Shown here in pieces: positions 1 to 12,243 of a stretch of 64,000 bases of DNA; the stretch's first letter is position 1, and each line of letters opens with the position of its first letter. This stretch comes from Amborella trichopoda (lineage: Eukaryota; Streptophyta; Magnoliopsida; Amborellales; Amborellaceae), in contig NW_006495906.1 in the NCBI RefSeq assembly GCF_000471905.2, positions 173,320-237,319 of the forward strand, in the 5' to 3' direction. The position numbers were made by a program, and so were the translations under genes. The notes below the pieces were generated by a model. It saw nothing but the letters and a program-made list of their open reading frames with translations, was not told the origin of the DNA and did not search any database.

Positions 1-862
1 TGGCTTAAAATAATTTTTTTAAGAAAAATATAAGAAAAAATATTTTGCGTCAGATAAGTCTGTCCTGCTCTTGATTGTTTCTTTTTTATTCTAGTTTATT
101 AATTTTTGCTAAAACCATTTTTCCTTGCCTTGACCATGCTTAGTCTAACTGTATTTCATGAAATTTAAAAAATATAAAAAATTAAAAAAATTAAAATATA
201 TATATATACATCGAGGGCTGGTTGCACCCTCCCTGAACGTGTCCCGTTCGAGACACCCTCGACTCGAGTCACGCTCGACTTATCACGAACTGTGTCTAGT
301 TTCACTGATTTGACCATACAATCTTAGGGATTCCTCACCTCTCCATCTATATTGTGCCTCAAGCGAGTTTCACCTCGAAGCGCGCATCGCTAAGTGTGAT
401 CAGTGCCAAGCGCTCACTTGTTTTCTTTCTTTTTGTGTGCCTGTGTGTTTACTTTATTTTAATTTGCGTACTTCTTTACACACTCTAGCACACACCGATC
501 GGGAATCTCAGAAAACCATAAAAGAATTTTTTCGAAAACCCCCAAAATCCGCGTTAATGGCGTGAGGGAAACCTAACATTGAGAGCCGAGGCTGTTCGGA
601 TTCGTGTAACTTTAACTGTGAGAGCCCCTCCATAATCCTTTGCCTCAAAGAAACTCTGCGTATAGTAGGACCTAGTGAACATCCTATAACAGGAGGCCAG
701 GACCAATGTGGGGACCTATTTCAGCCTGGCCACATTTCAATTGTTAGGAACCCACTCTCAATTCAAGTCTACCCATAATCAGACTAGGTCAAACATTTTC
801 GCGTGCTTGGTTGCTTGTTCCTGATCAACTAATCTTAGATCTCATTCCAGACCCGCTTTTGG
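1..862. other. Non-coding leader or LTR remnant
   Basis: No coding frame is supported. Positions 1-210 are AT-rich with a short TA run near 200-210. Positions 211-860 are mixed in composition, with clustered CTCGA words near 240-275. The stretch lies upstream of a Ty3/gypsy gag remnant, so it is probably that element's LTR end and leader. I could not find a clear CA terminus or primer binding site. Confidence 0.4.
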
Positions 863-1380
863 TCCGAGCTGAAGCTTCTGGGTCCAAGTTCAGGCTTATA
901 CCCAGCCTAGCCCAGGTTTGAACTAGGTTTCGCCTTGGTTCGATCCTAAGCCCCCTCTTGGTCCAAGCTGAAGGCTCATCCCTAGCTCATCTTTGATCCA
1001 GTCCAAGTCCACGCCTGGTCTAATCATTAAAACTCTCTGGGTCTAAGTCCAGACTTGTACCCAGCCTACCCTAGGTTCGAACCAGGTTCACACCCAAGTC
1101 CAAACCTAGGCCTCCTCTGATCCGAACCGAAGGCTCATTCCTAGTTCAATCTTGATCCAGTTCGGGTCCACATCCTGTTTGAGTTTCAAAACTCCCTAGG
1201 TCCAAGCCTAGGCTTGCACCTAGCTCAGTCCAGGTCCGAACCTAGACCCACCCTTGGTCGGAGCAGAGACTCGCACCCATCTAGTCTAGATCTTAGTCTA
1301 GGTTTTAGCATAGATCTAAGCTTAGAGTTGCCTCTAGAGCTAGACTAAGCTTACCCTAGTTCAGGGTCTGGACCAAAACC
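863..1380 (+). repeat. Degenerate tandem repeat, ~160 bp unit
   Basis: Sequence around 967-1125 (starting GCTGAAGGCTCATC) recurs from about 1126 (CCGAAGGCTCATTC), a period near 160 bp, with a partial copy from 863. The block is full of CTAG, GTCCAAG and CCTAGG words. The same vocabulary continues more weakly to about 1500. It sits in the leader of the gag remnant that follows. Confidence 0.55.
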
Positions 1381-1530
1381 CATTGAGTTTAGCAAGTCTA
1401 GTTTCTAGTCTAGTCTTAGCCTAGGTCTCAGCTAATGTTTCGCCCCTAGAATAAGGCTAAGTCTGCCCTAAGTCGTCAAGTCTAGCTCTTACCAAAGTCT
1501 AGATTCTATAACCCCGCCAAAGAGATTCAC

Positions 1531-3770
1531 CATGTCGATTACTCAAGGCGATTATGATGATCACTCCACGACCAACTCTAAGCCTAAGCTGGCTAAACCT
1601 AGGGACCAGTATGCCGTAATCCCTTGGAATTATCAATAGACCTCAAGCGGCCAATCCATTATCCAACGCCCAGGTCTTCAGTTAGAGATAGAGTCCCAAG
1701 CATCCACTTCTAATCCTCAAATTGGAGTGATCCGAAAGCCTAGTTCAGCCCGAAAGACTCTGAATAGTCAAGGGGTCCGACCTGGAGTCACCTTGCAAGG
1801 GGTCTTAGGCAACCATAGTAGGAGTCGAGTGAGCGAAGAAATCCATGCAGCATCTAATGTCAATTCCCACAGCTTGAACTGAGATAACCCCGAGGTCCAA
1901 CGATCTCAAGACCAAGACCCACCTAGGCCTAGGGGATCCAACCCTACCTCGAGCCACCTGTGTACAACTCATGATGTCCTAAACACGGTACGAGGCAAAG
2001 ATGTCGACCCAAACCGATCCCTAAGGGAGATAGGTGTCCAAGCTGCTCTCAAAAGTCTAGTTGACCTAGGTTACACTGTTCACGCCCCAACTCAAGGGAT
2101 AATGCCAAACCAACTTAGTGGTATAGGTCAACCCATAGCACAACCGCGTCAGCCGATTCTTCAATCGGTCCCCCTAGTTCATCTGGTCCAACAAACCAAG
2201 CAATTTTCGCAACCAATAGTGACACCCATGGGTCAGTACTCCCCTCAAGCGCAAATTTATCAAACCGCCTCGGTGATCGCGACTCGTTAATCTCAGGCCC
2301 ATGCAGGCCTACATATACCCCAAATCTTGAATCGTCAGTCCACGCTTGGGAACCCACCATCCGATGGGCCTATTGTCATGTCAAACACCCAATAAGAAGG
2401 CACTTTAAAAACGATGCAGGATATGCTTGTAAGAATTTGAATGCATGATATTCTACCCCCAAAGGCCTATGGTCAAGAGACCCTTGGAGGCATGGAGGAC
2501 CTTCCCCTGGGATTTCTTATCCTAGAATTTAGAAACAACTTTCATAGGAAGAGCGATCTAGATGCTCACGTCAACGCATATCTCCTCTCCGTGAGAGCTT
2601 TGCGAGACATGCCTAACCAACTGAAGGCCATATTTTCACAAACATTGACTGGCGAGGCCTTGAACTCGAAGAATAATGTCTGCTCAATCACACATCACTC
2701 CAAATGAAATGTTCAGCCTATTCGTCTCTCACTACTGCGGATCGACACCAAGATCTCTCTCCCTAGGCGAGCTCAATGCAACGAAGAAAAATCCAGAAGA
2801 ATCCTTCGAGGATTTCATCCGTCGATTCTGCAAGGCGATGATTCGAGTCATAGAATGCCCACTGACAGACCAAGCCAAAATCTCTATGGCCTTGGAAAAT
2901 GTCGCTCCTAAATACAGGACTTTCTTTAGCCAGGGACTTATTCCCCACTCATTCGACTCGATGATCGAGAAGGAAACGCGACATGAAAGGGCGAGGGGGA
3001 CACCCCTCAGTACTAGGCCCGATAACTAACCCATCACGACTCCCTAGAATAAAAATATGGGCAACGGTAAGGGGAAAACTTCCTATCAGGTTAATAAAAT
3101 AGTCATTAACGGACTTGCTCAAGGTTCAGCCACCCAGCACAATAATAGGAACCAAAAGCGAAGGGGTCTGCTTAGAGCTAACACTCAAAGTAACAATAGA
3201 AGGTGAGAGGACAACTTCACCCCTCTCAAAGATCTGTTAGAAAAGGTGCTGGAGCTATTGTTGGCCAGAAACATGGTTCAAGTCCCTCCACCATCTGAAC
3301 CACCATTTGAAGTTAGGGATAAGAGCATATGGTGCAAGTAGCATCGGAACCATGCCCAAGATACCCAAAATTGTTTCTGCTTCAAGCGGGTGATTCAAGG
3401 GATAATTAATAGGGGCGACATCATTGTCGGACCTAGAAATCAACTTGTTGAGAAACCTAATCAAAAGATGGGTAACTTCACAAACCCTCTCTCCAAAAAT
3501 ACAGCCACAACAATCAAAGAAAAGGGAGCTCCGAGTAACTGAAAGGAGGATGTTATCATTCACATGATTGAAAACGGAGACGAAGAAGATGATCCCAGCC
3601 AATTCATATTTGTGTGACCATCATCTCCAAGAAGTTGAAGACGATCTTTTGAGTCTTCTTAAAGGAAACTCTTCATCCTCGAACTCTGATGATCCTCCTA
3701 AGTGGGACCAGTATGACGAACACGATGCCCTGGATATTGACATGGTCAAAGCTGATGAACTTATATGATC
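1531..3770 (+). pseudogene. Ty3/gypsy gag remnant
   Basis: A decayed gag region of a Ty3/gypsy element. A plausible start at 1531 (MSITQGDYDDHS) soon meets a stop near 1636. Better-preserved gag core lies at 2441-2707 and continues in another frame at 2676-3029, so there is a frameshift near 2670-2705. The core reads ...FVSHYCGSTPRSLSLGEL... followed by EESFEDFIRRF, the usual layout of the Retrotrans_gag domain. A linker with WCK.HRNHAQDTQNC at about 3330-3380 resembles the segment before the protease in gypsy polyproteins. An acidic stretch ends at about 3768, where LTR-like sequence begins abruptly. No protease active site, RT or integrase follows, so the element is truncated. Confidence 0.75.
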
Positions 3771-4890
3771 TTTCGTGGCTGACCCGAGGTCATTCTGATG
3801 CGTGTTTGATCAAAATATTATTGTTTACTTGTAGGGTTTGGCATGTTGATCATTTTGATACCAACTTCGAGCCATGAATCATATTTTTGAGTCATGATGA
3901 TGAGATTTAAAATTTGGATGAATCTTGAAAATTTCGGATTGATTGTTTGCTCGTTCCTTGATGTTTCTTCATGACTTCTTCATTGAATCACACTGAGCAT
4001 GCCGTCACGATCACGTTGCCACAAACGTAGCTCAATTTCGTGTCTAGATGAAGATTTTGTCGTCTTGAGTTTTTGACTTGAAATCAGGTGGTCGGAATGT
4101 ACAACAGCTTTAACACCTTCATATGTGAAATCCAACCGTTCATCGTATGTGAAGTTCGAACTAGAGATAGCCTCGAACCTCATGCACATAATGCAATTGG
4201 TTTTATGTCGATCGGGTTTGCGAGCGTCGTGATCTGGTTGATCGAACAAGAAGTGCTGCTGCTGAATTTTCTGCAACTTCCTTTATGGATCAGCGACTTT
4301 CATTTAGTTTTTCCCTTTGCTTGGGCTTTGTCACGGGGCGTATCATATATCGAATTGCTCAACTTGATGAGACGAACATGCTCACCAAATTTGAGAGTGA
4401 TCCGACATGGAACGAGTGAGATATAGGCCCCAAAAGTGACTGCCCATGACTGTAAAAACAGCCACCTTTAATGGTGTTTTGATGCAGTGAGGCCACATGG
4501 GAATAGTGTATGGCCTACCCCTTTTTGGTATTTCACCCATAACTTTGGCTTAGATTGCTCGATTAAGCCAAAACTTGAGCCATAAGGATTTTTTATCGTG
4601 TCAAATCTAATGGTGGTGGTCCCACAGCTGTTTGATGCACCAAAAGTATGGGTCTATTTACAAGGTCTATTTCAGGGTACTAGTGACTGATTTCGTTGAA
4701 ATTGTTTCTTTGTGTTCAGTATCTTAAAAATGTCTGATCGCGATGAAACTTGGCAGGTGGTCTTCTAAAGTAATGGTGAAGATGTTGACCAATTCTGGGG
4801 GTCATTCTGAGACTTTTGAGAATTTCCATAGTTTTGTAGGCTTTATTGACCTGCTTCCTATTAGAGACCAAGGTGCTGATAAATACGAAC
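3757..4890 (-). mobile_element. Family A LTR fragment (copy iv)
   Basis: From about 3757 the sequence aligns by eye with 38800-39890 (same orientation) and with the reverse complement of 49090-50160. Shared words include GATACCAACTTCGAGCCATG, GATGTTTCTTCATGA and CATAACTTTG. Similarity to the other copies stops near 4890. The fragment therefore lacks the pyrimidine-rich half of the LTR. Minus is given as sense because the related copies place TATA and AATAAA in that direction. The left edge joins directly onto gag sequence of another element, which points to a rearrangement breakpoint. Confidence 0.7.
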
Positions 4891-5024
4891 AATCACCTTT
4901 TTGCAAAATCCCATGCATACAAACGAGGTGCTACCGAAATTTCATAAAATTCAGTGAGACTTCGTTTCACTTGCTTTTTGTAAAGCCCATGTGAAACGAA
5001 CTTATACTTGGTTATGCTCCTTTC

Positions 5025-5393
5025 TTGCACCTTGCAGATGTGGCAGTCAAAATGGGAAGAGCTAGTAATTACATGCAATCGCTTTTGACGAAGGCACTCA
5101 CTCGACTCGATGGACTAAAGGTCGAGTATTATTGCGAGGAGAAGGCTATTTCGACTCAAATTTTTAACTTCACGACCCGTACTAGGAATTGCACGGCTGG
5201 GTTGAGGCTGTTGATGGAGGATATGGCCATGTCACCCCACCACCATAATGATAAATGGGTAGAATTTGTTGAGTTATGTATGGAGGATGAGGAATGGATG
5301 AAACTGACGCAGTGGTATGAAGAGAACCAGCCCCATCATGTGAATTTTTTGCAAGATTGGTGCCCTTGTGGATGTCGTGCAAGCGATCACTGA
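5025..5393 (+). pseudogene. Orphan ORF, possibly tail of an antisense extra ORF
   Basis: A 122-codon open frame, rich in charged and helical residues (MEDEEWMKLTQWYEENQ near its end). I do not recognise the family. It lies between a minus-strand integrase remnant and an LTR fragment. That is the place where the related element at 43495-47071 has its plus-strand plant-mobile-domain ORF, so it may be the far end of a similar extra ORF. That link rests on position, not on alignment. Frames after 5393 are closed. Confidence 0.3.
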
Positions 5394-5720
5394 GCGACTC
5401 ATCTTAGAAGTTGTTAAGACTGAAGAACATATGTAGGCATTCTACAAGAAGTCACAGATGGAAATATTCCGTGAGGCTTTCAAAGATCTTTGAGGATGTT
5501 CGACCTCCCTCCTTTCGTGCATTGCCCTTTTGTTATGTAAGGCTTTGGGCCATGATTTGTGGCTATTTTCCTTGTTTGAGGTGATTTTTTTTGTATCCAA
5601 AGGCAGCAAGGCTACAATTTGTATTCTCGATTCTGCCATGAAATGAATGCCTCTATTATGCTCTTGCACTTGCTTACCCATTTCTTATAGTTTTTTATGC
5701 ATGACTTACCTTTGCCTCCT

Positions 5721-5737
5721 CAAAGGGGGGTGGGGGA
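5721..5737 (+). other. Purine run resembling a polypurine tract
   Basis: CAAAGGGGGGTGGGGGA is followed three bases later by TGGAGCC. Such a run just before a TG is what primes plus-strand synthesis in LTR elements. It lies on the strand opposite to the neighbouring integrase and gag, so it may belong to another element or be coincidental. Confidence 0.3.
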
Positions 5738-5740
5738 TAT

Positions 5741-6480
5741 TGGAGCCAGCTCATAGGAAGTCTCCTCGACGTCCCTTCTTCTTGGCTTGAACGACCTTTC
5801 AAGTTTTCATCAAAGCCATTAAGGTATGTACAATTTTTGGTTTTTCACAAAACCCTGTCAGCATTTTTTTTATGGCACTTTTACCCACGGTATTTTTACA
5901 CCATGTCTGCCTTTTTACATTTTTACTCACGATGCCCTCGTGGGTTTTCATTGTGCTCGTTCTTTTTAGTTTGGGACATCTTTTACTCATAATAGAAAAT
6001 GATACTATTATGTCTATCGTTCTTTTTCATTTTTATTCTTTTCTTTTAACTTTCTTAGCCATGACACCCTTTCAGGTTTTCGTCATGTCCATCTTTTTGG
6101 GGAGACATTTTTAAGATCATGCCTCTGGGACTGTAGGTTTAGTGTCTATTAAGGTCATACACCAAGACCTAAAATGGAGGCACATTTGAGGTCACACCAC
6201 CAAAACCATTTATTGTGTTTTAAGGTCGTACACCAAGACCTAATGGAGGGGTGTTTAAGGTCTTGCATTTGAGACCATTCGGTCAATGTGTTTTAAGGTC
6301 ATTCATCAAGACCTAATGGGGGCATGTTTAAGGTTGTTCCTTCAGGGCCATGTTTCATGTAGTTCAACGTCATGACACAAGGATGTGTGCTACAGTCTAC
6401 GGTCATGTAGCTTGCACCGGTGCCACACAGTTTAAGGTCTTGCTGCTTGGACGGGGGCCACACAGTTTAAGGGCATCAAG
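5741..6480 (+). repeat. Non-coding block shared with 40500-41870
   Basis: Sequence at 5860-6110 (TTTTTACTCACGATGCCC, GGGTTTTCATTGTGC) matches 40790-40960. It is followed in both places by a minisatellite of TTTAAGGTCAT...GACC words (6120-6480 here, 41040-41870 there). Open frames in it encode only hydrophobic low-complexity peptides and are unlikely to be genes. The shared order suggests the 3' non-coding region of one gypsy family. Confidence 0.6.
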
Positions 6481-7061
6481 CTCTTGGTATCTAAGCTTCT
6501 TCTGTTGCTCTTCGGTCATGCCATGATGAATGGCTGCATAGAGTGAGGGGAGCTGAACTTCTAATGGTAAGACTGCTTCGCTCCGATAGACCAAGGAGAC
6601 ATGGGTTGTTTCGATCAAACCACGCATGGTGGTACGATAATCCTGAAGGACTTAAAGACGTTTTTCATGCTAATTTCTCTTTGTCTTGGTAACTGATTTC
6701 TGCAAGGCATCACATAGGGACTTGTTGAAAGCTTCAGCAAAGATGTTGACTCGAGGGTGGTACATGGTCGAGTACTTCCATTCGAACCCAAACTAACTGG
6801 GGACCATTATCTGAAGTGATTTGATCAAGGACACTGAATCGATAGATAATCTGACCATTGTGAGTTCCACGACTTGCTTGAGAGGAACTGCTTCAGCCCA
6901 TTTGGAGAAGTAATCGATCGTGGCAAGGATGAAGACATGCCCTGAGGCTGAAGGTGGGTTCTACGGGTGGAGAAGAGCAAGGGAGTCTCATGTCCCTTGG
7001 GTGTCTTAGGAGAGGCCTGCCTTGAGAGGAAGGGACTCAGAAGGCAGCGGCAGTAGACCAT
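6403..7061 (-). pseudogene. Ty3/gypsy integrase remnant
   Basis: On the minus strand a frame near 6830-6960 reads FILATIDYFSKWAEAVPL, the signature of the rve integrase core that contains its first catalytic Asp. About 6790-6830 gives SDNGPQLVW, the second Asp region (usually TDNGPQF). 6403-6627 gives HVSLVYRSEAVLPLEVQLPS, the conserved stretch near the end of the gypsy integrase core. The parts lie in different frames, so at least two frameshifts are present. In sense direction the gag remnant lies upstream with only about 400 bp between, far too little for protease, RT and RNase H. Those domains have been deleted. Confidence 0.8.
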
Positions 7062-7439
7062 GAGAGGCCTAGGGTCCTTGGATAAGGCTTGTCAAGTCTT
7101 GACGTGTAATTCTTGCAGGTGTAGGTACTCAATTATATGATTGAGGATGTTGTTGTCTTTGATGAGGTCCTTCTTAGGTCTTCAACTGTGGGATCCCTCG
7201 AGAGACATCTAAAGATTTCAGGGGTGTTTGACCGACGAGGGCTTTAGGGTTGGTTGGTATGATTGTGACGATCGCACTGACCACATCCTGTTGCTGATTG
7301 CCACGTCGATTAGAATGATTACCATTAGAACTCCGGTTGGCCCCTCCAGTCAAAGCTTAGGGATGAGTACCCACATAGTGCTTGAGCAGAGTTTCGATAT
7401 GTACCGCCTTAGGAATCATATATGAGAAGGGGAGGGGGT

Positions 7440-8600
7440 TTGACACCTCGCGTGAAGTGAACTTTCCTCCCTCATATTTCAAATGAAGGTTTGAATCGCG
7501 TCAGCTTCAAGTATAGGGTTACTTTGGTAAATTTCCACGTCGCTCCATCCCTTGATGAACTTGTCAATTGGCTCATTTGACCCTTAGATCATAGTGAGAA
7601 GCTTTATAGATTGAACCTCTATTTTGACTTCATAGAAATGTTTATAAAACTAACATTCCATATCATCCCAAGAGTGTACCGAGTTTGGTGGCAGGCGAGC
7701 ATACCATTTAAAGGCTGGCCCATCTAAAGTTTCCACGAACTGACGAAGCAAGAGCCTAGCATCCGAAGCTGACTCCTAACATTCTGACAAAAAGTGTGCT
7801 ACATGTTGTTTAGGCGAGCTTGTGTCATTCAAGACAAGGAACAACCTCCCCTTTTGGTAAGTAGGGGGAATGGCAACTGATCAATGACGGTGGGTTAGAG
7901 CTTCTTATATGGGGTTGTCTCATGAGTTCCTGAGACTTGTATTCCCCGGAGGCCTTGATTGACCATGGCCATGATGTCCTCTCAAGTAATTGCAGGTGAA
8001 TCGTTATGAGGGACTGTCGTAGCCTAAGCATTATGAAGACGAGGGGTTAGCACTACTAGAGGAGGTGTCACTCTTTGGACCTCTTCAATAAATGGTGGCA
8101 CCAGGGGTGAGCTACTCCCATGATGAAATGAATTTCCCACTGGTCTAGAATTTTCCTTCTCCTTGAGCCTCTCCTTGATTTATTTGAGTGCCTCATGGAT
8201 CTGATCCTCGGGCTCGTCATTGGTCCGACTGACCATTGTGACGGTTTCTCTTTCTTCTAAGAGGAGTGCCCCGAATGTGACGAAGCCTTGGTGCATCTTG
8301 AGACCTCAGTCAGGGAGGCTAGTTAAAAGAGGTTGAGGATGCCCCGATTGAGCTTAGGCTTGGCTGATAGGTCAGGTTGTTATAGGCTTGCGACGGCCTA
8401 TAACGACCATATAGTGAGTTTTACCTTTTTACTTCTCATCTAATGGCAGCAACAATGGACAAAAGGGATTCTTCTTCAAGAGGTCAAAGCTGATGGAGAC
8501 ACCTTTGTTTTGAGAGAAACCTTCTCACCCCTCTTGTTCTTAATACAGAGCTTCCAATACACCTCCTAAAACTGAAATTGAGAGTGAGAGATTTCACGGC
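7440..8600 (-). pseudogene. Ty3/gypsy gag remnant
   Basis: Minus-strand translation of about 7640-7860 gives SPKQHVAHFLSEC, then LLLRQFVETLDGPAFKWYARLPPNS, then about 7530-7560 FIKGWSDVEIYQ. This is the normal order of a gypsy gag core. A close relative lies at 47094-47390 (SPHQHIAHFQATC, FVETLDSLAFQWYARLPPN). Stops interrupt the frame. The N-terminal part (8031-8600) is recognisable only as basic, Ser/Pro-rich peptide. Its own sense-strand LTR should lie at higher coordinates, where family C LTR sequence is found. Confidence 0.75.
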
Positions 8601-9250
8601 CTTCTTGAGTGGCTCACGTTAGTTTGCATGATAGGAAGATGGTCCAACTTATTTAAGAAGAGAGGTCTTGCCCTGAGTTCTTCCTCGGGGATCGACATAT
8701 ACTTGGTTTTTTGAAGAGGAAGAAAGGAGGGTACTCGCAAGGAAGGTCTCCGAGTACAAGGTGGAAAGAGGCTTTTTGGCCATAGGGGGTGGCTTGTAAA
8801 CATTAGGTTGTTTGTATTGTTGGTTCTTCCTCTCAAAACTAGGGGTGTTGTTGGATTTGTGCATGTGTGTACAATGTAAGAGTGTGTTCAATGCGTCATT
8901 GGGACCAGCCCAAGGTCGAACAAAAGGCCTAGGCTTTGCAGCTACCCGTCGCCAAATGTGCATGCATGTGCTTTAATAACTCGCCATAAGACCATTGGTC
9001 ACTCGTTGGCTTGGAGACAACATTTTGGCTGCGATGGTGGTCAGGCAGCCTTTGAGCAAACCCTAGGTTTGAGGCAAAGACCGAAGAGGCTCAGCGCTAT
9101 TAAGTGAGTTGGAGTGAGCCGAGGGTTTCTCCGAAGAGTGGTACTAGCAGAGGATCTATGGGTCCTTATTAGTAGGTGAGAGGGAACTGCCTTGGGCCTT
9201 CCCTTTTATGAGAGACAGACAACTAGGCCACCAGTTTCATGATAGTGAGA
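8600..9250 (-). other. Leader between LTR and gag, no gene
   Basis: No supported coding frame. The stretch lies between the gag remnant and the inferred outer family C LTR. A CATGCATG-containing segment at 8960-8970 resembles 48605-48620, which lies in a similar place in the other gag-bearing fragment. No convincing primer binding site was seen. Confidence 0.35.
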
Positions 9251-10559
9251 GTGAGGGGTGACCTTTCGGCTTCCCGCTTGTGATTGGCCTGGTGGCATGA
9301 TCGCTAGAATGAGTGGTGTTGGAGGTACAAGCAGTTGAATTGCTAATCCTCGTGTGGAAGTGAGCGCGGGTGGTCTTCTGACCTCCCATAGGAACAATGG
9401 TAAGCCGACTGTTGATTGCAGAAAGAGAGGTGATGGCCTTTCGGGCCTTCTTGACATGGTTTCGAGTTTGCTCCCTTCTTGGTTCGCTTCTGCTTTCTTA
9501 TGTTTCTCACTCTTTTTGCAATATGGAATCGAACTACTCTTGGATCGTTCTGAGCTAGGTGAGGTTTGTGGGTGAGAAGAGGAAGGGAAGCTTAAGAATG
9601 GTTCCTAGAGGAGGGTTAGGGTTTTGGGTTAGTGGAATGAGGATTTAGAGAAGGAAGAAGAAAGAAGGGAAGACCTCCTGGGAATTGGGCAGCTTTTTGT
9701 CATGACCTCCCTTAGGAGGTATTGTCGGATGCGTGAAAAGGAACTAGGTGGTTGGGCCCGGCTTTTCGTCCCATGGGGACCTGACAGGACCCTGCTCGAT
9801 AACTCTCTCTCAAACAATCAATATGCCCAATCGCATGTGCGTGTGTGTGTGAAGTGCATATTGGAATCAACAATGAGAAAATTTTAGAACGGTAAGAAGG
9901 GGCTCGATTATATTGGGTTAGAGGAATGTGTCCGAGCCTTAAGCCCTCATAGATTATATCGAAAGTCCTCCAACCTCTACTTCTAGATTTGAATTCGGCT
10001 CCCTCAAGTCCTCGCACAACCTGGTATCCACATGTAAATGGTCTTTGGGGTATACCTCTTAGAATTTCCTCCTAATAGGAATTTATGATAGTTTGGGGGT
10101 CTAATCTAAGGGTTAGAGGGGTTGAGAGAAAACATAAGGGAGAAAATATGAGAAAGAAGGAGATCAACTTGAAAATCAGGCAGCCTTCCGAATGTCACCT
10201 CTCTTAAAAGGTATTATCGGAGACAAGAAATATACTAGGCTAAAAGCCAAAGTATCCAGAAAGATTTAAAGTATTGAAGTCTGTGGATCTAACCCAACGT
10301 TAATCGTTACCTAAAGAGCCTCCTAAAAAGTAACCAAAGAATAGGTAGAGGAAAAATATGAGATGTGAAAGAAGAAAAGAAGAAAGAGCAGAAGGGGAGA
10401 GAGAGAAGTAGAAGAAGACTTCTCATGACTCAAACGACTTGAACGGGGGGAAGCGATCTTAAGGTGAAGCCCTCTAAGAGTCACTTCTCAAAGAGCCTAG
10501 CAAAGGTGTCTGAGTCGAAGAAGAAAGAAAAAAGAATATTGAGATAAAGCTAAAAGAGG

Positions 10560-11790
10560 TGAATATGAGAGAGAGAGAGAGAGGATACATAAAGGGAAGA
10601 TAGAAGACAAGGAGAGAGAATGAAATGACTTCTCAAGGCTTAGATGACCTAAAGTGGGGAGAAAATGATTTGAAGGCCAAGCCCTCTAAGACTCACTTCT
10701 CAAAGACCCTAGCAAAAGTGTTCGAGCTAGAGAAGAGAGAGAGAGATACAAAGAAAAAGGTGAAAGAGAGAGAGAAGATAGAGAGGAGAGAGAGGGAGAG
10801 AGAGAGAGAGGAAGAGAATGAAAGAGGAAGAGAGAGGGGCCCTAATGAGAGTAAGAGAATACAGACCCGTTGTGGGTCCGTGAGAGGGAGAAAGAGAGGA
10901 GAGACATGAGAGAAGGGAAAAGAAAGAGAGAAAGATAGGGGAGAAAGAGAATGAGGGAGCATGAACCACTGCAGGTCCATCAGAGGGAGAGAGAGAGGAG
11001 AGATAAGAGAGAGAAGGGGAAAGAAAGAGAGAAAGAGAGGGGAGAAAGAGAGTGAGGGAGCACAAATCCACTTTGGATCTATGAGAGGGAGAGAGAGAGA
11101 CGAGAGATAAGAGAGAAGGCGAAAAAAAGAGAGTGAGGAAGAGAGCAATCGGAGCCCGCGGTGGGCCTATATAGAAGGAGAGAGAAGTGGGGGAGAGGGG
11201 AGAGAAGAGAAGGATAGAGTGGATGGCACGAGCCCACAGTGGGCCTGTGGAGAGGGAGAGAGACAAGAGAGGAGAGAAGGAAATGGGAGAAGAGGAGATA
11301 GGGAGGCTCGGGCTCGCAGCGGGCCCGTGAAGAGGGAGAGAAATGATAAAGATAAGACTGGAGGAGAAATGAAGAGAGAGGGGGGGCCCATGACTTGGCC
11401 GCTAGCCTGAAGGGGGGAGAGAGAGGGGGAAATTAGAGAAAGAGAAGAGAAAAAAGAGAGAAGAGGAGAGAGGGCAGGCCCACGACTTGGCTGTTGGCCA
11501 AGAGGGGGTGAGAGAGAGGGGAAGAAAGAGAGAGAGAAAAGAGAAAAGCGAAAAGAGAAAGAGAGATATAAGAGAGATAAAAGAGAGAAAAAATGAAAGA
11601 GAAGAGAGAGAAAGGGAGAGAGAAAAGAGAGAAAGAGAGAGAAAGAAGAGATAGAGAGGAAAGAGAGAAAGAAGAGAAAGAGAGAAGAGAGAGAGAGAAA
11701 ATAGGGAGAATAGAGAGAGAAAAGAGATAAAGAGAACAGAGAGAGAGAAAGAAGAGAGAAGAAAGAGGGCCAAGAAAATGGACCGGGTAC
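10560..11790 (-). repeat. Pyrimidine tract (minus strand) with spaced hairpin words
   Basis: The plus strand is almost pure GA for 1.2 kb, so the LTR's inferred sense strand is CT-rich. The tract is broken by GC-rich words near 10830, 10865, 10965, 11070, 11155, 11230, 11310, 11385 and 11480. Several are inverted repeats: GCCCAC-A-GTGGGC at 11232-11244, GACCC-GTTGT-GGGTC near 10865, and GGGCTC...GGGCCC near 11310. Long open frames across the tract encode Ser/Leu/Phe low complexity and are not genes. Confidence 0.75.
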
Positions 11791-12237
11791 CTAGGCTCGT
11801 GATGGCCTTGAGCTTAGCAAGGGTCTCTTGAGTTCTCTTTTGATGCAAACTTGAACCTTGGATTAGTCTAAGTTTGGGTATGGGTGAGCTTGGATGGGTC
11901 AAGATGGCTGGGGAGTATAGGTTGGTATGGATTAAGTAAATAGGGAGTATGGAAAGGGATATGGCCCAATTTAATCTAGGGAATAGCGAAAGGGTTTGGT
12001 ATAGGGTGGTCGAAGGAGTAGGAAAGGGCGTAGAATAGGGTGGTCTAAGAATTAGGAAAGGCCTCTAGATTTGAAATTTTGGGGTCCAAGGGAAATTAAC
12101 CAAGTGGTAAAGTCTTCTCTCTCCTCTCTCTTGAGTTTGAAAATAATACACGAGAGAGGAAAAGCTCAATATTTTGGCTATCTTCTCATAAACTTAAAAA
12201 AACTTCCAAAACTAAGTTACAATTTGTGTAGGGAACT

Positions 12238-12243
12238 TATATA
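12238..12243 (-). promoter_or_regulatory. TATA-like site in inner family C LTR
   Basis: Reads CTATATAAG on the minus strand. The same relative site, about 100-150 bp before the pyrimidine tract in sense direction, is occupied by CTTATATAAG at 14975-14984, by a TATATAA site at 38583-38590 and by TATATAAA at 50335-50342. Conservation across copies supports a core promoter. The motif is nearly self-complementary, so direction rests on the other copies. Confidence 0.5.

Noticed and set aside
5872-6114. Hydrophobic small ORF resembling a membrane peptide (also 40518-41055)
   Set aside because: The block is duplicated at two loci with no conserved frame; hydrophobicity comes from T-rich codons.
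10693-11902. Long overlapping minus-strand open frames with Ser/Leu/Phe repeats (also 13725-14623 and 37140-38479)
   Set aside because: They are translations of GA/CT microsatellite tracts open in several frames at once. No domain, no start context.
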